Positions 23,985 through 37,288 of a stretch of DNA of 64,000 nt are shown here, in pieces. Origin of the DNA: Melampsora larici-populina 98AG31 (Eukaryota > Basidiomycota > Pucciniomycetes > Pucciniales > Melampsoraceae); the NCBI RefSeq assembly GCF_000204055.1, contig NW_006768807.1, positions 634,893 to 698,892 on the forward strand. The letters are read 5' to 3'. A program made the position numbers and the translations under genes. The number at the start of each line of letters is the position of its first letter. The stretch's first letter is position 1. Under the pieces are notes generated by a model. That model worked only from the letters and a program-made list of their open reading frames with translations, made no database searches and was not told the DNA's origin.

Positions 23985-25867
23985 AACCCGTACTGATCTG
24001 GTAGAAATATAATCCAGAATGACGGTCGCCAAACACAAACACATTCACCGATTCATTGCGAAATCACATACTCATTATTAATTGTGCCGTAAATCAGTGA
24101 CAATGGGAAAGATTTAGATGGTATCACTTCGAAGCGTTCCTCCTAATTTTGAGGCATTTGGTTACAGATAGCACATTTTAATCTAGCATGATTTCCCGGT
24201 TTGGGTCAGACAATTGAATTGATTACAAACTCTCAGAATTGTAACTGTGTCTTTTTGTCTCATTTGAACAATTCAATCAAATCTAAATGCTTAATATTAA
24301 CTACCACTGCGAGATTGCAGCGTGCATATCTTGAAATTGAGGTTGTCCAATAATTGGATGAAATAAAAAACCAAGGTAAATGCCGTGCATTGGGCAGATC
24401 AGCTCTCTATGCTTCCTCATCTGTTGATGTGTCCTGCTTCACTTGGTGATGGAGTTATCCTAAATGGTTTATCAGGATCGGCAGGTGTCTAGATAGCCAT
24501 GATATTGTCTGTGTCAACGAGGCTGGCCTACTTATTATCACGTATGCTGAATCAAGACCTGACATGTGTATTCTATGTGGACTAAGCAACGTTCATTCAT
24601 TATAAACATATGATCCTTAAATTGGGAGTGAAACCAGTTTGGTGTGTCGTTATCGGTGCATCATTGATAAACCCAACGCGATCAAAATCAACGTTAATTA
24701 TCTTCTTTATTGCCTACTGATCTCCTATAACTTCCGCGTGTCTCATACTAGCTAGGAGATACAGACCGTCAATAATTGCAAAACTTATTCAATCGAGGTA
24801 TGAATTGCCTTCCTCTCAATTTCGCTTACATGCTATTCTGGTTCCTAGCCGGTTGCACTTTGAGAACATCGGCACTTCTTCCTCCAAACTCAACTTCAGC
24901 TCATTTAAAAATCACACTGCCGAAACACGACGAATCAGGTTTTAAAAGTTATCAGCAAAAAACATATTAAAATTAATGCTCTTGCGTTGGTCTTTTCTTC
25001 CGACGCGCGCCTTTTCATACTGTTCGTTTAGGCAACATAGCATACCACCTTTCACCTTTTCACGCTAATTCGAGTATCTCTGCGAAAAATTACATTGCAA
25101 TTGTTGTTTTCAAATCAAAACCAGTGCGAAAGCGATCAATTTTCTACACTCTGCAAGGAGTTTAAATTGCATATGGATGTGAGTTTGTAATTCCACTCGG
25201 TAGACGCCAATTGTAGAAGACCTGACGTTCGCTCCCTATCGACGTAAGTCAGGGTGAAATCTCGTAATTTGATAAACTCTTTAGTTCCCAACACAAATCA
25301 TAATCACGAGGAGCATTCTGGCTTCGAAAGAGGTACTTTCACTCTTCAGACATATAATTTCGGACACATATCGGTACTTTCGTTGTTGCGTCTGGCTTAT
25401 CGCGTATAGGGAGATTGCTGGACCCATCGAGAATGCGAAGAGCGAGCGGCGAGATCAATCCGCATAACCTAACTCCCGTAGCGTGACATTTCTTTCCAAT
25501 GAGAGTGTCATGATTACCGCGTCAACGCTGTGTGGGATTCACATTGAAATTTTTGTAACAATTTCATAGCTCACTAACACAATCAACACATTTTCAATCA
25601 GCTAATACATACTGACTGCTTTAGCCTTGGGCATATTTGGTATAAATAACAAGACGTCTTGCATGGATTTCTGAAGTCAAAGCAAACCCCACCGACAAGA
25701 CCGATAAATAAATAGCAGATTCCAGATCTCACTCTCTTCTGTCTGTCCTTGGAACATAGTTTTTGTTTTTGTTTTTGATGATCGGTTTTGGACCTTCTCA
25801 TTGTCTGCTTGATACTGAATCATTTTCTCCTTAATACTCAATTAAGTCAATTTGTCGTCTTATTAAC
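23985..25867. other. Intergenic region, nothing recognised
   Basis: No open frame with domain, paralogue or splice support. Base composition is ordinary for this window. Confidence 0.5.
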
Positions 25868-27217
25868 ATGTCTGATGAGGATGCTCTTACGGGACATGGA
25901 ATTTACCTCGCCGGGAATTTTGAAATTGAAGAAAAAGTGAGTTGTTTATAGTAGTGCTACTATCTCTGCACGATGAGGGAGCAAATCACTCATGGTCCCG
26001 CATTTTAAATTGTAGCTCACAGCAGAACAACCACAACGCGACAGCCAATATCGAACCTATATTTTGTCTATCACTTGCAGCGGGGCGGACCGTGTGCGAA
26101 GCTTTTCGTACAAGATTCGAGCGACCGGATATAGCGCGAAGAATATGAAGTTGAGCCCCAAAAATGTCTACTATTTGCGGGGGGCATTCTTTCCTCGAAA
26201 TCGTCTGGACACAAAGGACGACCAATTTTTTTTCGAGGCGTCAGATTGGGCAATTATAACAAACGGTGGAGATTTCGCTCACAGTTTAGTTGATACAGTA
26301 GGAATCACTGGGTTGGGCCGTGTCCGCAAAATTGATCCCATTGTCGAAGCTTCTATTCAACATTTGATTCCGAAAAACCCAACCAAAGATAAAATCACCA
26401 CTGTTGTGACAGTTGAACATTCGGATTACCATGCCGAGGTTTGTATTGATAGACTTACACTGATGCAAAACTTAAACCCACTGTTGATATTTTTGTGTTT
26501 CAGTCAAAACTTCCCAGGGTTTGCCAGGTTGAATATCGCATCCGTCCTTTTCCTAACCTGGCAGGGACTCACAAAATCGTGAGACTCGGTCGTGAATGCC
26601 TCTTTCACAGATACATTAAAGACTTCAACGAAAAAACCAACTGTTACATTGTGATTGTAAGTTTTTCCAAATAACGATTGGAAACATTTTTAAACTGATT
26701 ACAGTTTAACCCCAGGTGAATAGAGTTTCACCCACCTCTGGATCTGTGGACGAATCGGAGATCTCCGCCTCAATTGGCACAAAGCCGTCCGCCAGCGGTA
26801 GCAAGTCTGGCAATCCTCTTAAGCCGGTCAAGTACGTTGAGCTCTCTTTCGATCCGTTTTCCAACTTCTGATCTGCTTGGTCACCACAGATTCAATCCGA
26901 GAGCAGTCAACTCAGCATTCAAGTCCCCTATAATCACATCTGATTCACAAGCTAGCATGCCGTTTCGCCCTTCCGATTTTGGCGAAACTTCATTTTCATC
27001 TGCGTCAAGCAAATCTATGGCTTCTCTGTCAAAGAACCAGAGCGCGGATGAGGAGTCAGAAGAAGAAGCGCCAGTCGCCGCTAAAAAGCCTAAATCTCGC
27101 GCAGCCCCAAAGGGAACCCCTTCATCAACTGCCGCGCCTAGCAAACACCCTCGAGCTCCACGCGCTTGTCGGGGCCCTGCAGCCGGAGAAGTCCTGGACA
27201 TTGCATCTGACGAATGA
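25868..27217 (+). CDS. Intact five-exon gene of unknown function, rust-type family
   Basis: Exons 25868-25936, 26016-26438, 26504-26656, 26716-26831 and 26890-27217 give 362 residues. All four introns (79, 65, 59, 58 nt) have GT/AG ends and every junction keeps the frame, strong evidence for a real gene. Residues 1-23 are a short acidic start (MSDEDALTGHGIYLAG). The core, about 24-215, is beta-rich with YYLRGAFFPRNR, ITGLGRVRKID, VVTVEHSDYHAE and NLAGTHKIVRLGRECLF. The tail, about 290-362, alternates acidic and basic stretches (DEESEEEAPVAAKKPKSRA), suggesting a nuclear or chromatin location. There is no signal peptide or membrane segment. The core reminds me of a family repeated in rust genomes, but I cannot name a function. 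Confidence 0.75.
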
Positions 27218-29817
27218 TAATAGAAGCAACTGTTAAATTGTCTCTCTTAGTTATGCTCCGCGGACCTAGCGCGGCCAAGCATTCAAAACGAGATTTTGCG
27301 TTATTTTCTTATTATCAAATCAATTTCGTTTTAAAAATGCACAATCAAAGCTAAAAAAATGTATCCATCTTTGCCCGTTCTTCATGCTCAAAAGAGGAAG
27401 TCAATCATGCTCCATGTTGGACCTGACTCCTTTTGTCGAAGACCATATGTTTTTTGCGCGGTCTCTGCTCCATTCATGTCATTAACTAAACTGTATTCTC
27501 CATGAAATTTCCGGTTTTGTGTCATGCCGTCTTCATAAGTTTTCTATTCTGAATTGGTTTTCCGTTATAATGAGCGCTCACTTCTCGAGTTAAGCCACAA
27601 AAGAATTCGTTCTGATTTGGTTATCTTTCATGCTTCAAATACAGAAATCAAGCGGTTTCTCATGCAAACACTTGGAAGCTCTATTCCAAACATCTTTTAC
27701 ATGGTGTTTCTCCCATATATATTTGATTACCTTGACCACACCCTAAAGAGTTTGCACAGAAAATTAATTCTTCTCGTGGTTCAAAGTATGTCACAAATTC
27801 AAACTGGATGTTTCTTGACATTGCATTTTCCATAGAAACTTGAAAGGTCAGTCTGCTTTGCACTTTTCTACCAGCACCTCTATGGACCACATATTTACTT
27901 AAGAATAAGCAACCAGCTCTAAGAATGTAGCCTTAAGTATGGGTGAACTTAATAAAATCGTTTATGAGTTCTGTGCAGTTTTAGAAGTTGGATTTGTTGT
28001 AAAGTCGTCCCCGGGATACGGTTACTAACTTTGAAACAGGTTATACACGTCGGGTTTGCATCAGAAGCGGAGAGCATTAGAAGCGCCGGTGTCTCATATC
28101 GTATGGAGGTCTTGGAACGCGGAAGCGGCTTGGACCTCTACTTTGTTGATGTAAAACCATACGTACTGCATCATTAAAGTAGTTTGCCATATAGTGGTTA
28201 GACATGGATATCGAAATTGGATGATTCAATGTTTTGACAAGTCGTCTCGAATTAGGCTCATTTCATCCCCCAAAATAGAAACACACTCGCCGAGGGAGAT
28301 TGCCACATGTCCTGTGCGTGCAGATCAAGAATTGAAATACAATGCGTGTCATTTTCGGCAGTATTGCCGTCCGATTCGTTTTCAGCGGATTCCCATTTGA
28401 ATTTTCCAAGTTTCTAAGAAATAAAATCACGCGGGCGATGAAATAATCCTAAATGTTGGGCCGAGAGGTGATCCACTAACCGAATTCATTTGACAACGAA
28501 ATCAGGACACTCGATGCTGAGGACCGATTAGCGATCGAAGTTAAAGAAGCCTCCATTTGCAGCGAGCCAGGGATTATGTGAATAATCGAGTAATCATGCA
28601 CTCCATTTTGTCTACAACCGGCGGTAGGCACGAGATGTAATGGACGATGCTTGAAGGTTTTGATTAACAGGAAAAGATATCATTCCCGATGGCGACATAT
28701 GGCTATCTGGCGAGTTGGCGAGTGGGAAACATCGAGATAAGAAGATTAATTATCATCGCTACAAGATAACGTATATCAATGATAGGTAATAACAACAAAT
28801 AAAATGGCTTTCGATGTGACCTATATCCAATCTAATCTAACTTTGTGAAGCTCAAGTCTGCTTAACTAGACTGGAGAGATTCAGAACTGTTAATTTTAAT
28901 AGATACACCTTAGGCACTGCGTCATTATCTGCTATTGAGTAAAACTAACATTGCTGATTTGATTAACTTGACAAGGCATCTGCATTGCCTGACCAACTCT
29001 CCATATCTTTTTGCTTCTCATTTTAGTGAATTTCTTTACTATTTCGTATTGGTAATGATCCTTGGGGTGTGCCTTTGATACTGTCTTTCCAAAAGTGTTC
29101 ACCTCTAAACCCTCTTATTCATTTTATTACGAGTTCTATTTTTTTGAACACTATCAATGAACCCTCCTCATACAGCATCTTCCTAATACTATCCGTGCCT
29201 CAGATTGTCTTTAATAATTCGATCTGGGTTCGATATTTTCTCAAAAACTAATTATCGTGATTGTCTTGGTGTGTTTAAAAAGCTTTATTATCTTGGAGAT
29301 TCTACGTCTTGAGCCTGAACAATTAAATCGGAATCACATTGACAATGCGGCACACTTTTGGTTTTGGTTTTAGATTCAATTCCAAGCTCATTCGTATTTT
29401 GGGGGTCATTTTACTGCATTCAAAGGTAAATATTTCTGTCAAAACCTTCCTTCTAAAGTGACAAAGACTAATTCNNNNNNNNNNNNNNNNNNNNNNNNNN
29501 NNNNNNNNNNNNNNNNNNNNNNNNNNNNNNNNNNNNNNNNNNNNNNNNNNNNNNNNNNNNNNNNNNNNNNNNNNAAAAAAGGAGCTCCGGTGCCCTCGCA
29601 GACTAGCCTGGCCACCTTAAGTGCATTTGCAAACAAACTATTTTGTGAATCATTATTATTTGTCCTCTTGGTAGAAATAGTCTCAAGGGAAACTCAGCTC
29701 TGGGATAACTCTCTCTGGATCTGAATCAGCACGTACTGTACATTTATTTGCTAAATTTGATGCAATGTAAAATTGAAACTGTTTAATTTTTGTGCCTCAG
29801 CCTCGAACTCAATCAAA
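27218..29817. other. Intergenic region with a gap
   Basis: No supported gene. 29475-29574 is N (100, placeholder). CTAG after a GC-rich patch at 29603-29606 is followed by C, so it was not taken as a Helitron end. The 5' end of the Helitron gene region that follows must lie here, perhaps in the gap. Confidence 0.45.
29475..29574. other. Assembly gap (100 N)
   Basis: Exactly 100 N, a placeholder of unknown true size. Confidence 0.99.
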
Positions 29818-32800
29818 ATGCCACCTAGAGCGCGTGTACGTGGACCGGCAATCCGGACAGAAGGCCAAGGTTCGGAAGCAGACTTACGACGACAATTTCC
29901 GAACGAGATCCCCTTTAACATTGGCCCGCAAGATGATCAGTGTTCTGCTTGCGGAGCTTTCAGGTGGCGAATTGAACGTCGACGCAAGGATGCAAATCAC
30001 TTAACGGCAGTTTATTCTAATTGTTGTCAACAAGGAGCAGTTGATTTACCATTGCGATATTTTCCTGAAGACATTGGAGAGCAAATTCCTGAATTTTACC
30101 AAGCTCTTTTAATTGGACAAGATGATGGTTAGCACCATTACTGAGTAGTAATTCCCGAACTAATCAAAACACTGATATAGTGCTTGCATTTTAAATTCAG
30201 AGTTGGAAACATTTCGCACGCTTATCCAGAAGTACAACAATGCTTTATTGTTCACTTCTCTGGGGGCGAAGATCGATAAGACAGTTGCGGGTCAACGAGG
30301 AGTCTACACCTTTCGTGTCTCTGGACAGCTATCTCATTTGATTGGATCTCTCATTCCACTGCCCGAGGAAGCACCAGGCTTCGCGCAAATTTTTACTTAT
30401 GGTGGAAGCGATCACAATGAAGCCAATCATCGGATCCGACAATGTCGTAAAGAGCTCAATCCGCGAATCTTGATGCAATTCCAAGACTTTTTGAACGAGA
30501 ACAACCCTTATGCCCAAGTGTTTCGGTCAGCCGCTGCGATTTGCAACGACGGGAATACTCGAACACTCAGGATCAAGACAATCACAGCCGCCGGAACAGA
30601 TCACCGTCGTTATAATCGACCTACTTCGAATGAAGTTGCGGCTATTGTGGATGGTAATGGCGAAATTGGCGCGCACCCACGGGACATTATTTTACAAAGG
30701 CAATCAGGGGATCTGCAGCGGATCTCTGAGTTGCACACTGGTTATTTTGCATTGAGGTACCCTTTATTGTTCCTATACGGTTCACAAACTTGGTCTGATG
30801 CATACAGAAATGAAAATGAAGAAAGTGAGTATATGACTCAGTTTTTTTGTTTTTGATATCAAGTTCTGTCGCGCTAAGTACTTTGAAATTGTGTTGGCCT
30901 TGCGACTCAACTACACCGTTCAGATGTGACAGGTGATATCACAAACCTCGAGTGGTTTGCGTACTTATTGTTCAAACGACCGGCCTTTTCAGTGATCCTG
31001 GCTGCTGGACGCCTATTTCAAGAGTTTGTCGTAGACATGTACTTATGCGTTGAGCATTCGAGGCTTCAATACCTTCGTTTCCATCAAAAGGAGATCCGTG
31101 CTGCCCTTTACAGTGGTGCGATAGAAGCATTGGGTAATGAAGCTCAAGACAAAATTGTTGGCAGAAGAGTTGTTTTGCCATCAAGCTTCATCGGTGGTCC
31201 TCGGCACTTACAACAATTATACCAGGATGCGATGTTGTTAGTGGCAGAGTATGGGAATCCTAGCCTGTTTATCACGATGACCGCGAATCCACAGTGGCCC
31301 GAAGTTCTTGAATCGCTTGATCCTGGACAATCACCAGAAGATCGACCTGATATAATTGCGCGAGTATTTTTCCTCAAGTTGCAGACCCTGCTGGAAGATG
31401 TAACAAAGAGGGAACGCTTCGGGAAGTGTACAGCTCATGTTTATTCAATCGAATTTCAAAAACGAGGATTGCCTCATGTGCACCTGATTCTGTTTCTGGA
31501 CCGAGATTCAAAGCCAGAAACAGCTGAAGAAGTGGATGCAATTGTTTCGGCGAGTCTTCCAGATCCTGCGACTGAGGCGGAGCTTTTTAACTTAGTAACT
31601 CAATTCATGCTTCACGGTCCATGTCAGGATTATAAGTGTTGGACAGGGTCAAAGTGTAAGTTGGGGTATCCCCGTCCTTTTCTTGAAACGACAAACGTAC
31701 GCGATAACTCCTACCCAACTTACAAACGTCCCAACAACGGACGATTCTGCGACAAGGCTGGTTATCGCTACGACAACGGTTCGGTAGTTCTGTACAATCG
31801 GTTCCTGCTTTTGAAATACGGCCGCCACATCAACGTAGAGGTAGCAATCAGTATCAGAGCTATCAAGTACCTTTTCAAATACATTTTGAAAGGGCACGAT
31901 CAAACAATTGCAAATTTTGAGGATGAGGACCGTGTAGATGAAATCTTGGCTTATGTGAATGTGCGTTTCTTGAGTGCCCCAGAAGGTTCGCTTTGATTTT
32001 TCGCTTGGTAGTTTTTTGAGTTGTTCCTGATCTCATTCTGTTTAGCTGTTTGGCGACTCTTGAAATTCCCCATCGCAGGCCGACACCCGGCAGTACAACA
32101 GCTTGCCATCCACCTGGAGAACGAGCAAATTGTGTACTATCTCGACGAGCGAGGAATCCGAGCTACTATGGAAACTGGAAGAGCAGATAGGACTACACTA
32201 ACGGAATTCTTCCGTCTTTGCCAAGAGAATGCTCCTCTGCGAGGATCAGATGAGACAGTTCGGAGTTTAAAATATCAACAAGTGCCGAAATACTTTGTAT
32301 GGAACAAAAAGACAAAGCGCTTTACTCCACGCCGCAATAGTGTTGTTTCGATTGGCAGAGTTTACTTTGCGAACATGAAGCACGGCGATTTATATTATTT
32401 ACGACTGTTGCTTTCGCATGTAGCTGGACCGACGTCTTTTGATTATTTGAAAACTGTGGACGGAGTTTTGTATGGTTCTTTTCGAGAAGCAGCGGATAGG
32501 CACGGGCTTTTGCACGGTGATCATCACTACCACGCCAGCTTGAATGAAGCTGCAAATTGGAAAACTGGCAATCAGTTGCAACAGATGCTAGGGATTCTTT
32601 TGACTCAAAGTGGACCGGACAACCCGACTCAACTGTGGGTAGATCATGTTCATCAGTTATCTGACGATTGCGAGTGACGGATCATCCGATTGAACCCGAA
32701 CATCGAACCAACTGAGGAACAGGTTCACAATTATGCTTTGTTCTTAATGCAAAAGGTTCTATCCGGAATGGAAAGTACGCTTGCGGCCGTAGGTTTGCCT

Positions 32801-34339
32801 GCAGTTAATGAACAGTCATTGCTCCAATTACAATTGCCTGACGAAGGCAGAAATGATCGTGCTAACATTACAGACCCAGAAGAAAGCGCGCGGAGACATG
32901 AAGCGATGCTGAATGTGGCAACTGACGAGCAAAGAGCAGTGATCGATCAAGTTTTGGAAGCCGTGGATCAAGGAAGATCGTACTTGGCTTTCTTGGATGG
33001 GCCCGGGGGGACGGGTAAAACATTCGTCTTGAACTGCATTCTGCATTATTGCAATTCGAACAATATCCGTTTCTTAGCTTGCTCTGCTGCCGGAATAGCT
33101 TCTTTGTTACTTTTGAATGGCAGAACAGCCCATAGCGCATTCAAAATCCCGATACCAGTGTACGAAGATTCTGTTTGCACCGTAACCTCATTAGATGCTC
33201 TTGGACGACAACTACAAGAACTCCAATTCATCGTTTGGGATGAAGTTGCCATGCAACATAGACATGCAATCGAATGTGTGGATCGTACTTTGAGAGATTT
33301 GACTGGAATAGACTTGCCTTTTGGTGGCAAAGTTGTGCTATTCGCCGGCGACTTTAGGCAAACTTTGCCAATCGTTAGGAGGTCGAATCTGATGGAGCAA
33401 GCGGCGGCGAGCCTAAAAGCGTCCTTCCTGTGGAACCACATAGAAAGATTCGCCTTGACGGTCAATATCCGCCTTGGGGGTGCTGCTGCTCGACCAAACC
33501 CAGTCAACATGGCATTCGGAAGATGGCTTTTAGACTTAGGGTCAGGCAATTTACAACAAGACTTCACTCAATCAATTGCTTTGATGTATTGCAATGTAAC
33601 TGTTGTTCGACCGCCTTTCCTTTTTGATCCTGAGGTCTTGCGGACCAAATATGATGCGGCGATCAATATGATCCATAACCACGATTGGCACGGTTTAACA
33701 AATTTGTATTCGAACAGATGTATGATCACACCACTAAACGCGACCGTCAATATTATCAATGAAACAGTTTTAGAATCACTCCCAGGAGAATGTCATATTT
33801 CATCGTCAATCGACATGGTTGACCAGACGTTTTTCAATCCAGTAACAGTTGATGTGCTGAACACATTCAACTTTCCTGGATTTCCGGTACACAAACTCAA
33901 CTTAAAAGTCGGTGCCTCTGTGATGGTATTACGAAATCTTAATTTGGGAGCGGGTCTCTGCAATGGTACAAGATTGCTTATCACGGACTGCGCAGAGAAT
34001 GCTTTGCAATGCAGAATATTAACCGGCGAACTGATGGGAACTATTGTAAGTCTACCAAAGATCAAATTAAAACACGAGGGAAATGAAGATTGCCCGATCC
34101 CTTTTTTCCGCTATCAATTTCCAATTGCTCCGGCTTTTTGCATGACAATCAATAAGAGTCAAGGGCAAAGCTTGCAGAAAGTTTTGATCTTACTACCCAA
34201 CCCGGTTTTCTCTCACGGGCAGTTGTATGTGGCTCTTTCACGCTGCACCAGCACATCAAATGTTCACGTATCAATTGTCTCTGAGTCTGATGAGTTAATA
34301 ACGAATAATATCGTCTTCCATCCGGTGCTCTTGAATTGA
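29818..34339 (+). pseudogene. Helitron Rep/helicase (RepHel), one nonsense codon
   Basis: Four exons, 29818-30127, 30201-30824, 30924-31985 and 32046-34339, with introns of 73, 99 and 60 nt join to 1430 codons. The N-terminus has a Cys-rich patch (CSACGAFRW). The Rep domain shows the HUH motif HVHLILF (about residue 496) and the two tyrosines YLFKY (627 and 631) that nick and join DNA. The helicase part is PIF1-like: Walker A GPGGTGKT (about 984), WDEVAM, FAGDFRQTLP, and the end VALSRCTS. Codon 876 (32675-32677) is TGA, within the stretch DDCE-stop-RIIRLNPN between Rep and helicase, compatible with a single CGA>TGA or TGG>TGA change. All else is open, so loss is recent. It could once have mobilised the cargo Helitrons at 14811 and 47099. 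Confidence 0.85.
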
Positions 34340-35951
34340 AGGGAAGATATAAATTTAGCGCATCTTTTGGTGAGCGTATTATTTGTTTAGCTTTGTTGTT
34401 TCAATTCGTGAGTGTTAAACTAATGTGGTGCTTTTACTTTCCTTGCTTTAATTCGGAATGCAGTCACGTTTAAAGGAAATATTGATTGATTAATTGAATT
34501 CGATATAGATTTGAATAAATTTTCGACTCAAGCGGAGGTAGAGGTTGTGCAAGCTTGCAGTGTGATTGTATCCTGATTTAAACACGTTCACAGCTGATTT
34601 TAACTTTTATGCCGCAGTAGTATTGATAATATTTTGCTAACGCTGCTTCAATGGTCATTGTTTCCATTTTGATTTATATATCATCACATCCTTATTCACC
34701 GAAGCTGGGTCTCTCGAGGACGTATGGATGTCCCTTTCGAAACCTTCTTTCAATTAATGTGTAACCTGGTTTGATTATGGCTATTGATCATAGAATTCGA
34801 CAGCGGTTTTCTTTCAATCCGTTTTATTTCGAAATTCAAACAATATCAACACACTTCGGTTATGCTTTGCCTAGATAATTGGTCATTTGAGGTAGGATCG
34901 CATCACCTCCTTTTCAAACAAAACTGTGTCTTCGAGGCCAGTATGAATGGTTGTCTCTGCAGCTTTGCTTTGCCTGAAGGGGCTTAATCGTACTTCATCT
35001 AAAAAAGTGTCGTTGCTTCCTGAATAACAGTCACAAAATGCCTTATAATTCGGTGCCCTCAAATGATCCATTTTTTTCTCACAACTGTGGTAAATACCCG
35101 AAATTGTTTTGTGAGGTCAAAGATGCGCTCTGCGCTGTAGAGGGCGTCCTGTTTTATTTATACTGTATTATACCTGAAATCCAGATCACTGGCCCAGTAA
35201 AGGAATGAGAGGAAAATTAAACAGTTCATAGATGCCTTTGTCCCATTTTGAATATCAAGTTTCAAAATCCTCTTTCAGTTTGCTACCAAACCTGGTGCGC
35301 CCAAAATTGGATTAAACCGCACGTTACCATCTGACTACAACTTAAGCAACCATTTGACTTCGAAATTTAAGCGACAAGCTATCATCAAGCCTCATGTTGC
35401 ACCGACGGTTCCTTTCGCTTCCGCCTATCCACCACTGGAATCGCTCTGCCGCCGTACCGGCTTTGTTTTTGCAGCTCGTTCCACGACGATTTCACAGCAT
35501 GACAGAAGCTCGAGGCAAATTGGAATCACCACACAACGTCGTCAATCTTGATCACCTACATTGTTTCACAGCCGAATAGGTTTCAACAACCGTCGGTTAT
35601 GCTATTTCAAAGCGTCAGCGTGTCCCTCTTTCAGAAGTGCGTCATTCTGCTTGGCTGTCTCGTGTGGCTGAGAATCCCTTGACAATCCAATTTTCAAGGT
35701 CATTGACTGATTTCGAGTCACATACTTCAGTGATGGAACGCGTATATACCCACCGATTATGACACAGAACTCAGTCATTACCGCCGACACAAAATGGAAC
35801 TAATTTGAACCCCAGCCTTTTCACGAGAGGTTCGGTCCAGCGCGACTTCATCTCTTTTATACTAATTGGCCACCCGCTTAAGTATCAACCCGGAGTCGAG
35901 GTTGTATACATCTTCTTGCACTTGATTACTGCCTTTCCACATGCATCCAAT
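34340..35951. other. Intergenic region between Helitron gene and F-box-like gene 4
   Basis: Must contain the Helitron 3' end, but I found no GC hairpin followed by CTRR and T. No gene is supported. A TATA-like TTTTATAC lies near 35855, about 90 nt before gene 4. Confidence 0.4.
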
Positions 35952-37288
35952 ATGACAACAAAGTCTTCTCTCCCCTTCGAAATTGTAGAGATCATTCTTT
36001 CATATTACCTCGCGGACTCGGCAGAACCAGTCATCAATCAAAGAAATATTGTTGATTGGCCCTCTATCAAACCTTCGGTCTTATCAGAACTCCTCAATTT
36101 CCGTCTTATCGGCCGATCATGGTCACTCACAGTGTTACCCCATGCTTATCAAAATATCGCTTTTATCCCTCCTTCCGTAATCTCCTCCTTTGTCGAAAGC
36201 TGGAAGCTCTCTGTCAATGTTCCGACTGAATCAAGCGTACAACGCCTCGCCTTTCACAAAGTTGTGTCCCCTGCCGTCTGCTCGAAAGCGGCTTTTGAAT
36301 GGTTTGGAATATCCACAAGTGCGATTACCTGTGCCAACTACAATCGCCTCTACCCGGACGAACGAACAATCTTGATAGAAGACGTGAAGCGGGTCCTAGA
36401 TTTATGTCCTCATACTCTCACCGATTTGAAACTCAGTTTCCTTTCCGCCGTCAGTTTCCCCCCCGACTTCATCAGTACTGTTCAGCGCACTGTCAACCTT
36501 AAAGTCTTGATTTTAACTGGCAATCCACATGGACATCAGATTGATCACACGGAGTCCATACGAGACTTACTGAACAATACTAGCCAGCTTTCTTCATTAT
36601 CGCTCCGACTGTCCTTTATGAGGCCTCTGGACCTAAATCCCGGTGCACTACCTCATCTAGAACACCTGTCAGTTACGTGCAACCGCAATAACTCAACCGC
36701 GCTCAGGCAATTGTGCGAAATTCAAGGCAAACGCATCAAACACTTGGAAGCTTTTGTACATGTAGATCGTGATGCAATTATTCCAATTATCTTAGCTCTA
36801 AAATGTTCCCTTGAAAGCTTAGCCATTGAATCCATCCCTGGCCATCTCCCTTTCGCCATCCGAAATGAGACTTTTCCGAAACTAAAAGTGATTCGAACGG
36901 CCGATACGCTTCCTACCCGAAGAGGTTTATCTTGGCTCCGGTGCGAAATCTTCCAAAACATGGAGACTTTTGTAACCAGCTATTGGCATTCGCAAGGTCA
37001 CTGGCGTAAGGGACTAGAGGCGCTTGGGGAGCAATCACTGAACAAGCCTGCGACCTTCAAGAACATTCTTTTTATCACGAACAACAAGGATGTGGTGGAG
37101 GATGATTGGGCGCGTTTGGTAGCAATGTTTAAGAAGCATGGCATACATTGTGATCGCACTTCTTGCTGGACCTTTTCTGAACTAACTGTAAGCCGATAGA
37201 CTGCCTTCAGTTGCAGTAGCAACCATGCTTTCGTGCTTACATTAGTCTTTGTTCTCAGGAATTAACTAACAGAACTCCTGCTCAATGA
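35952..37288 (+). CDS. F-box-like protein, paralogue 4
   Basis: Exon 1 35952-37187, intron 37188-37258 (71 nt, GTAAGC...CAG), exon 2 37259-37288 (ELTNRTPAQ then TGA), 421 residues. The ATG before TTKSSLPFEI aligns with the paralogues. An in-frame upstream extension to 35805 has no matching sequence in them. F-box-like residues 7-72 read LPFEIVEIILSYYL then LLNFRLIGRSWSLTVLPHAY. The LRR-like blocks LTDLKLSFLSAVSF, LKVLILTGNPHGH and LDLNPGALPHLEHLSV parallel genes 1-3. It is the most divergent member and has the shortest last exon. It lies 12 kb from gene 3, across the 362-residue gene and the Helitron gene, so the cluster has been spread by insertions. No lesion is visible. Confidence 0.82.

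Noticed and set aside
24592..24620. TCATTCATTATAAAC as a Helitron 5' end
   Set aside because: Preceded by T rather than A, and the subterminal GGACAAA-like block is missing at the right distance.
29580..29610. GC-rich patch followed by CTAG as a Helitron 3' end
   Set aside because: The base after CTAG is C, not T, and no clear hairpin with proper spacing is present.
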